Shown here one piece after another: positions 7,635 to 11,838 of a stretch of 11,838 nucleotides of DNA (its first letter is position 1; every line of letters begins with the position of its first letter). The DNA is from Ilumatobacteraceae bacterium. Its GTDB lineage: Bacteria > Actinomycetota > Acidimicrobiia > Acidimicrobiales > Ilumatobacteraceae. The notes beneath the pieces were generated by a model, which had not been told where the DNA came from, made no database searches, and was given only the letters and a program-made list of their open reading frames with translations. Location: the NCBI GenBank assembly GCA_021741795.1, contig JAIOXC010000035.1:1-11838 (forward strand), read 5' to 3'. The position numbers and the translations under genes were made by a program.

Positions 7635-9410
7635 CTAGCTCGTCGCGCAGGCGCTTTTTACATGTGCCGCGGCATCCGCAATTGCTATTTCACTAGCAAT
7701 GCCTGTCAAACGGTCGCGTACTTCGACAACGCCATTGGCTGCGCCTCTGCCAACGACAACAATGATTGGATTGCCGATCAATTCGGCATCTTTAAATTTG
7801 ACGCCGGGCGACACGCCAACACGATCATCAAGCAACACACGAATTCCTTGGCTGTCAAGAGTCTGTGCGAGGTTATTCGCGGTGTCGGTTATGAGAGCGT
7901 CTTCCTTGCCGGCCATCACAATGTGCACATTGAATGGGGCAATGGCGTGCGGCCAACGCAGACCAATGTCGTCACATGTTGCTTCAGCTATTGCGGCAAC
8001 TGCGCGCGAGACACCAATGCCGTACGAGCCCATCGTTACGGTTTGAGCCTTGCCATTTTTGTCGAGCACGCTCAAGCCCAGAACTTCTGCATATTTACGA
8101 CCGAGTTGAAACACGTGACCAATCTCGATACCGCGTTTGATGATCAGTGCCGAAGCACACGATGGGCAAGTGTCGTCGTCGCGCACTTCGGCAACGTCAA
8201 TTACTCCGTCTGCTGTAAAATCTCGGCCATGCACAAGATGTGCAACGTGTTTGCCGGCAGCATTTGCTCCGGTAATCCATTCGCTGCCATCGGCAATACG
8301 TGGGTCGAGCAAATAGCGCACGCCCGTGGAATGAGCAAGACCTAAGGCATTTGGACCGATATAGCCCTTAACGAGTTTTAGATTTGCTGCAAAGTGTGTG
8401 TCATCAAACGGCACTACTTCGGCTGGTGATACTTGTGCTTCAAGACGTTTCATGTCTACTTCGCGGTCACCCGGCACTCCGATGGCGAGTGCCTCGATGC
8501 GTCCATCTGGATGGCGCAAATTGACAACAACGTTTTTGAGTGTGTCTGCTGCAGTCCACTGTCGATCTGCTCGTTGCAAGTCTGCGCGCGAATTGAATAA
8601 ATCAACAAGTGTTTGAATTGTTGGTGTCGCTGGGGTGTCAAAAACTTGTGCTGCTGGCGTTGACTTCGAATCAATCGCGGCCGGAGCACCTACGCGCACC
8701 GCTTCGGTGTTGGCAGAGTAATCACATTTTGTGCACTGCACGAAAGTGTCTTCGCCGATCTCGCAAGGAAACAAAAACTCTTCGGACTTAGATCCGCCCA
8801 TGGCACCCGACATTGCAGACACGATTGCAAACGGCAATCCGAGTCGTTCGAAAATGCGCACATAGGCATTGCGATGAGCGTCGTAGCTCTGTTGCAAGCC
8901 TTCATCGTCGATGTCGAAACTGTACGAGTCCTTCATTGAAAACTCGCGTCCGCGCAACAGACCGCCACGTGGGCGCGCTTCATCGCGAAACTTGGTCTGA
9001 ATCTGATACAGCGAGAGTGGTAGGTCTTTGTAACTCGAGTACAGGTCTTTTACGAGCAGCGTAAACATCTCTTCGTGGGTCGGACCGAGCAGGAAGTCGA
9101 CCTTTCGTCGGTCTTGGAGCCGAAAGAGGTTGTCGCCGTAGTCGGTCCATCTGCCAGTTGCCTCGTATGGCTCGCGTGGCAGCATGGCGGGAAAATTGAC
9201 TTCTTGTGCACCAATGTTGTCCATCTCTTGCCGAATGATCTCGGCGACATGTTGGTACACGCGCCAGCCGAGTGGAAGCCACGTGTAGCCGCCGGGTGCT
9301 GCACGGCGAATGTATCCAGCCCGCACAAGAAGTCGGTGGCTTGGAACCTCGGCATCAACGGGGTTGTCGCGCAATGTGCGTACAAACAGGGTGGACATTT
9401 TGTTGATCAC
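7635..9410 (-). CDS. proS: Prolyl-tRNA synthetase, bacterial type with editing domain
   Basis: Class II aminoacyl-tRNA synthetase that charges tRNA(Pro) in the cytoplasm. The 591-residue length fits the bacterial form with an inserted editing domain. The N-terminus reads FVRTLRDNP (9-17), SHRLLVRAGYIRR (24-36) and the motif-1 region near 45-75. Motif 2 is KFRDEARPRGG (140-150) with GREFSMKDSYSFD (154-166). The INS editing domain spans roughly 225-410 and keeps Lys292 in TLKNVVV, matching the lysine needed for Ala-tRNA(Pro) clearance. Motif 3 is GSYGIGVSR (461-469). The anticodon-binding domain is about 490-585. I keep the GTG start at 9410 because mycobacterial ProS also begins Met-Ile-x-x-Met-Ser; ATG at 9398 (residue 5) is an equally possible start. 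It is first in the leftward proS–manA–SGNH block, divergent from rimP. Confidence 0.96.
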   Translation of the reverse strand: MINKMSTLFVRTLRDNPVDAEVPSHRLLVRAGYIRRAAPGGYTWLPLGWRVYQHVAEIIRQEMDNIGAQEVNFPAMLPREPYEATGRWTDYGDNLFRLQDRRKVDFLLGPTHEEMFTLLVKDLYSSYKDLPLSLYQIQTKFRDEARPRGGLLRGREFSMKDSYSFDIDDEGLQQSYDAHRNAYVRIFERLGLPFAIVSAMSGAMGGSKSEEFLFPCEIGEDTFVQCTKCDYSANTEAVRVGAPAAIDSKSTPAAQVFDTPATPTIQTLVDLFNSRADLQRADRQWTAADTLKNVVVNLRHPDGRIEALAIGVPGDREVDMKRLEAQVSPAEVVPFDDTHFAANLKLVKGYIGPNALGLAHSTGVRYLLDPRIADGSEWITGANAAGKHVAHLVHGRDFTADGVIDVAEVRDDDTCPSCASALIIKRGIEIGHVFQLGRKYAEVLGLSVLDKNGKAQTVTMGSYGIGVSRAVAAIAEATCDDIGLRWPHAIAPFNVHIVMAGKEDALITDTANNLAQTLDSQGIRVLLDDRVGVSPGVKFKDAELIGNPIIVVVGRGAANGVVEVRDRLTGIASEIAIADAAAHVKSACATS

Positions 9411-9512
9411 GCGCGGTTACTTCGTTTCGTTCAAGTTTGGGTTTTGGCTTACTGATAACTGAATTTACTCGGCATCCATTGGTCCAAATGCCTTTGACCT
9501 GTTGAGCGAGCC

Positions 9513-9542
9513 GTGACGAACCTTAGTTCGCGGGGATATAAT
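9513..9542 (+). promoter_or_regulatory. Sigma70-type promoter for the rimP–nusA–infB transcript
   Basis: A perfect −10 box TATAAT lies at 9537-9542, with GTGACG (matching the TGAC core of TTGACA) at 9513-9518 and an 18-bp spacer. Transcription would start near 9549, about 140 nt upstream of the rimP ATG and about 22 nt before the hairpin at 9571. The −10 is strong and the −35 partial. This is the best promoter-like sequence I can see in the window. Confidence 0.72.
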
Positions 9543-9570
9543 GGTTGAGTCCTTTACAGTTCGTCGAGCT

Positions 9571-9600
9571 AAAAGGCGTGGGTCTCGACCCACGCCTTTT
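9571..9600 (+). terminator. Perfect hairpin, terminator/attenuator-like, in the rimP leader
   Basis: Arms 9571-9583 (aaaaggcgtgggt) and 9588-9600 (acccacgcctttt) are perfectly complementary over 13 bp, with loop CTCG. The GC-rich core is flanked by four A before and four T after, so it resembles a bidirectional intrinsic terminator. No gene ends nearby on either strand: proS reads away to the left and rimP begins downstream. It therefore sits inside the predicted rimP leader, about 22 nt after the predicted start site. The likely role is attenuation, RNA processing or insulation between divergent transcripts. The T-run is short and is followed by GTTCATT, so termination may be weak or factor-dependent. 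Confidence 0.75.
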
Positions 9601-9611
9601 GTTCATTACAA

Positions 9612-9649
9612 GGCCTTGTTTTTAGGGTTTTAAACCCCCAAAACAAGCC
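9612..9649 (+). promoter_or_regulatory. Second composite hairpin in the rimP leader
   Basis: An outer stem pairs 9615-9622 (cttgtttt) with 9640-9647 (aaaacaag), extended by GG 9612-9613 with CC 9648-9649 across a bulged C9614. Inside, GGGTT (9625-9629) pairs with AACCC (9633-9637) around a 3-nt loop, separated from the outer stem by a small internal loop. It lies between the terminator-like hairpin and the Shine-Dalgarno. It is AU-rich in the outer stem, so stability is moderate and function is inferred only. Confidence 0.5.
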
Positions 9650-9670
9650 AAAATTTTGCCATAAACACAC

Positions 9671-9680
9671 AGGAAGGGAG
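9671..9680 (+). promoter_or_regulatory. Strong Shine-Dalgarno of rimP
   Basis: AGGAAGGGAG lies 9 nt before the rimP ATG at 9690, in an A-rich context lacking the pairing seen upstream. It fixes the rimP start and marks this as the primary translation entry to the operon. Confidence 0.85.
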
Positions 9681-9689
9681 AAAAAGAAC

Positions 9690-10256
9690 ATGTCAGTAGC
9701 ACGCGGAAGCACCAAGGTTAATCCTGTCGTTGATCGTGTCTCTGCTCTCATTCTTCCGATCGTGACCGACCTTGGTCTCGAGCTGTACGACGTCGAATAC
9801 CAGGGCGGAATCTTGCGCGTGGTGGTCGACACACCAACCGGTGGTCCAGCCGGCGTCAACATGGAGTCGATCGCATTGATCACCCGCCTCATTTCGCGCG
9901 AGTTCGACCACAGCGATCCAGTTCCTGGTCATTACACACTTGAAGTGACGAGCCCAGGCCTCGAGCGTTCGCTTCGTGTGCCAAAACATTTCGCACGCGA
10001 AGTCGGAAAAGTTGTTGCTATTCGCTTGACCGCAGCCGTCAACGGTGTGCGTCGTGCGCAAGGTGTGTTGTTGTCAGCCGACGAAAACAACATTGTTGTT
10101 CGACTGAATGACAAATCGACAACAGAAATAACAGAGATGACGATTGGTTACGACATGATCGATCGCGCTCGCACGGTGTTCGAATGGGGCCCAACTCCAA
10201 AGTCGGGTGCAACAAAGGTGAAGACCAAGACGCAATCGGAGGTTAATGAATCATGA
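9690..10256 (+). CDS. rimP: Ribosome maturation factor RimP
   Basis: RimP (DUF150 family) binds the 30S subunit during its assembly in the cytoplasm. The 188-residue protein has the two expected domains. The N-terminal alpha/beta domain (about 12-96) contains LGLELYDVEYQGG (28-40), LRVVVDTPTGG (42-52) and the family hallmark LEVTSPGLERSLR (84-96). A C-terminal SH3-like barrel follows (about 97-167), with GKVVAIRL and GVLLSADENNIVVRL. The last ~20 residues are a basic, Lys/Thr-rich tail. It is the first gene after the leader and promoter described at 9513-9680, and its stop overlaps the nusA start (ATGA). The rimP–nusA–infB order is one of the most conserved in bacteria, which supports the call. 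Confidence 0.95.
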   Translation: MSVARGSTKVNPVVDRVSALILPIVTDLGLELYDVEYQGGILRVVVDTPTGGPAGVNMESIALITRLISREFDHSDPVPGHYTLEVTSPGLERSLRVPKHFAREVGKVVAIRLTAAVNGVRRAQGVLLSADENNIVVRLNDKSTTEITEMTIGYDMIDRARTVFEWGPTPKSGATKVKTKTQSEVNES

Positions 10257-11428
10257 GCAATCTCGATATGACAGAAGCAATCCGCATGTTGGCAGGGGAT
10301 CGCGGCATTTCCGTGGATTCTCTTTTGCAGGTGCTCGTTGAAGCACTCGCGACCGCCTACAAAAAGCGTCAGGGTGCAGCCGAAGAAGTAATCGTCGGCA
10401 TCAACCCAGAAAACATGGACATCACATTCACCGCCTACGACGTGGATGATGACGGCAACTGGATCAACGAGCGCGATGACACGCCAAAGAAAGACGAACT
10501 CGGTCGTATTGCAGCGCAAACTTTCCGCCAAGTAATGAGTCAGCGCATCCGTGAAGTTGAGCGTGATCGCAAGTTTGAGGAGTACGCAAACCGCGAAGGC
10601 GACATCGTTTCCGGCATCGTGCAAAAGACCGATACCAAGTACACCTTGCTCGACCTTGGCCGTGTGGAAGCACTTCTTCCACAAGCCGAGCAGGTGCAAG
10701 GTGAAGTGCGCGAACCGAATGCGCGCCTCAAGGCATACATCGTCGAAGTTCGCAAGACTCCAAAAGGCCCACAGATTGTTGTCAGCCGTACGCACCCTGG
10801 TCTTATCAAGCGTCTGTTCGAGCTTGAAGTGCCAGAAATTGCTGATGGCGTTGTAGAAATCAAGGCCTGCTCGCGCGAACCAGGACAACGCACGAAAATT
10901 GCTGTTTGGTCAAACGACCACAACGTCGACCCAGTGGGAGCCTGTGTTGGCGCTCGTGGTGGTCGTGTTCGCATGGTCGTCACCGAGTTGCGTGGCGAAA
11001 AAGTTGACATCATTCCATTCAGCGAAGACGTTCGCGACTTCATTGCTAAAGCGATGTCACCTGCAAAGGTCACCGATGTTCGATTGAGCAGCGACGGTAC
11101 TCAGGCCGACGTCATCGTTCCCGACTTCCAACTCTCGTTGGCAATCGGCAAGATGGGTGTTAACGCCAACCTTGCAGCGCGACTTACTGGTGTGCGTCTC
11201 GACATTAAGAGCGAGACACAAGCCGCTGACGAAACTTCTGGCTACACAGCAGTTGTTACTGAAGATGCACCTGCAGCTGACTACGCCGAAGGCGAGTGGG
11301 TCACCAATGCAGAGAGTGGCGCGATGGAGTGGCATGCGGCTGATGGTTCTGTAGTGAGCCAAGAACAATGGGCACAAAATACCGGCACTGCAAATGATGG
11401 TGCTGCAACAAATGGTGAGGGGAACTAA
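10253..11428 (+). CDS. nusA: Transcription termination/antitermination factor NusA
   Basis: NusA binds RNA polymerase and nascent RNA and modulates pausing, intrinsic termination and antitermination. Of 391 residues, the N-terminal RNAP-binding domain is about 1-108, including LLQVLVEALATAYKK (24-38). The S1 domain is about 113-182, beginning EGDIVSGIVQK. KH1 (about 185-275) has its G-x-x-G loop at GARG (233-236). KH2 (about 280-320) has GKMG (299-302) and NANLAARLTGVRLDI. The short form lacks the two acidic repeats of E. coli NusA. Instead, residues ~321-391 form an Asp/Glu/Ala-rich tail with Trp349, Trp360 and Trp373 in a compact, possibly conserved motif. A GGAGG Shine-Dalgarno (10238-10242) sits 10 nt before the ATG, which overlaps the rimP stop. 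NusA may autoregulate this operon through the upstream leader hairpin (inference). Confidence 0.96.
   Translation: MSNLDMTEAIRMLAGDRGISVDSLLQVLVEALATAYKKRQGAAEEVIVGINPENMDITFTAYDVDDDGNWINERDDTPKKDELGRIAAQTFRQVMSQRIREVERDRKFEEYANREGDIVSGIVQKTDTKYTLLDLGRVEALLPQAEQVQGEVREPNARLKAYIVEVRKTPKGPQIVVSRTHPGLIKRLFELEVPEIADGVVEIKACSREPGQRTKIAVWSNDHNVDPVGACVGARGGRVRMVVTELRGEKVDIIPFSEDVRDFIAKAMSPAKVTDVRLSSDGTQADVIVPDFQLSLAIGKMGVNANLAARLTGVRLDIKSETQAADETSGYTAVVTEDAPAADYAEGEWVTNAESGAMEWHAADGSVVSQEQWAQNTGTANDGAATNGEGN
11414..11423 (+). promoter_or_regulatory. Shine-Dalgarno supporting the TTG start of infB
   Basis: GGTGAGGGGA inside the end of nusA places GAGGGG (11417-11422) 9 nt before the TTG at 11432. 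No ATG or GTG in this frame gives a complete IF2 N-terminus, so this site decides the start. Confidence 0.75.
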
Positions 11429-11431
11429 CAC

Positions 11432-11838
11432 TTGGCCAAGATCTTGCGCGTTCATGAGCTTGCTAAAGAGCTCGGCATGTCCAATCAAGAGACCCTTGAT
11501 TTGTGCGGCAAGATGGGTATCGGTGTAAAAACACAATCTTCCACGATCATTGATCAACAAGCCGACCGTGTGCGCACAAAAGCACAACGTGAAGGTCTTG
11601 TGCGTGACGTGCAGCCCGAAGAACCAAAGGCAGTTAAGAAAGCAGTCAAGAAGGCTGCTGCAAAAAAATCTGATGGTGATGCCAGCGAAAAAACGCCAGT
11701 CAAGAAGGCTGCTGCAAAAAAAGCTGTTGCCAAGAAAGCCGTTGCGAAAAAAGCTGTTGCCAAGAAAGCCGTTGCAGAAAAACCTTCGCCTGATGTAAGT
11801 GAGCCGGCATCGACATCAGCAAGTGCAGATGTTGTTGA
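11432..11838 (+). CDS. infB: Translation initiation factor IF-2, N-terminal part
   Basis: The gene runs off the right edge; 135 codons are visible. IF-2 is the GTPase that places initiator fMet-tRNA on the 30S subunit and promotes subunit joining. The visible part starts at a TTG, 3 nt after the nusA stop, and reads (M)AKILRVHELAKELGMSN, then QETLDLCGKMGIGVKTQSS, which is the IF2-N domain (about 1-55). A Lys/Ala-rich linker follows, with VKKAAAKK and AVAKKAVAKKAVAKK repeats (about 67-117), then a Ser/Pro/Asp segment. The linker is encoded by near-identical DNA repeats. The GTP-binding domain would lie beyond the window. Its position directly after nusA, with no ylxR between, supports the identity. 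Confidence in identity is high and in the TTG start good. Confidence 0.94.
   Translation, partial: MAKILRVHELAKELGMSNQETLDLCGKMGIGVKTQSSTIIDQQADRVRTKAQREGLVRDVQPEEPKAVKKAVKKAAAKKSDGDASEKTPVKKAAAKKAVAKKAVAKKAVAKKAVAEKPSPDVSEPASTSASADVV
11643..11776 (+). repeat. Direct repeats in the infB Lys/Ala linker
   Basis: A 26-nt sequence occurs identically at 11643-11668 and 11697-11722 (starting cagtcaagaaggctgctg). Immediately after, a 30-bp unit is repeated in tandem at 11717-11746 and 11747-11776 with one mismatch at the last base; each codes for KKAVAKKAVA. Near-identity at synonymous positions points to recent duplication or gene conversion within the linker, which could vary in length between strains. 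Confidence 0.88.

Larger units (their letters stand above)
9411..9689. other. Divergent proS/rimP intergenic region
   Basis: A 279-nt non-coding stretch between two divergent genes. The rimP-facing half holds a sigma70-like promoter, two hairpins and a strong Shine-Dalgarno, listed separately. The proS-facing half (9411-9510) is T/G-rich on the + strand. I see no convincing −10/−35 pair for proS, no tRNA and no T-box-like structure there. No credible small ORF is visible. Confidence 0.8.

Noticed and set aside
7662..8345. Long open frame on the + strand (227 codons) inside proS
   Set aside because: It is fully antisense to the ProRS anticodon-binding, motif 3 and editing regions, and its composition (Cys/His/Asn-rich) is typical of a shadow frame.
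9411..9510. T-box or other riboswitch in front of proS
   Set aside because: The leader would be short, and I can see neither a specifier hairpin nor a T-box-like conserved element on the − strand.
10148..10888. Open frame on the − strand (246 codons) over rimP and nusA
   Set aside because: Antisense to the S1 and N-terminal domains of NusA; Phe/His/Cys-rich product without domain logic.

Overview
The window is about 11.8 kb of densely packed bacterial chromosome holding ten protein genes, two of them cut by the window edges. Gene content, order and protein style point to an actinobacterium. The order pyrH–frr–cdsA–dxr–M50 protease–ispG, followed after an interruption by rimP–nusA–infB, is the familiar actinobacterial housekeeping arrangement. 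Base composition looks balanced rather than strongly GC-rich. Together with the poly-threonine tail on an exported protein, this suggests a lineage such as the aquatic Acidimicrobiia; that placement is inference and a protein phylogeny would be needed to settle it.

Region 1 (1–5862, + strand): the end of pyrH (UMP kinase), frr (ribosome recycling factor), cdsA (CDP-diacylglycerol synthase), dxr (MEP pathway), an RseP-like intramembrane protease and ispG (MEP pathway). pyrH/frr overlap as GTGA and dxr/rseP as ATGA, so much of this looks like one translationally coupled operon. It combines nucleotide supply, ribosome recycling, phospholipid precursor synthesis and two steps of isoprenoid synthesis with membrane proteolysis.

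Region 2 (5873–9410, − strand): a three-gene block transcribed proS → manA → a secreted SGNH/GDSL hydrolase. The first two are 2 nt apart and the last two overlap by 16 bp. The block meets ispG tail to tail with only 10 nt between the stops.

Region 3 (9411–9689): a 279-nt divergent intergenic region, the only substantial non-coding stretch. It carries a good sigma70-type promoter, then a perfect 13-bp-stem terminator-like hairpin, a second composite hairpin and a strong Shine-Dalgarno site before rimP. This looks like a structured, possibly attenuated leader of the rimP–nusA–infB operon and is the most interesting part of the window.

Region 4 (9690–11838, + strand): rimP, nusA (ATGA overlap) and the start of infB (TTG start, missed by an ATG/GTG search), forming the transcription/translation operon. 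No ylxR gene lies between nusA and infB. IF2 begins with its N-terminal domain and then enters a Lys/Ala-rich repeat linker.

I saw no tRNA, rRNA, CRISPR array, insertion sequence or phage gene. I found no clearly novel multi-gene system: the window is mainly core housekeeping DNA with a few lineage-specific embellishments.
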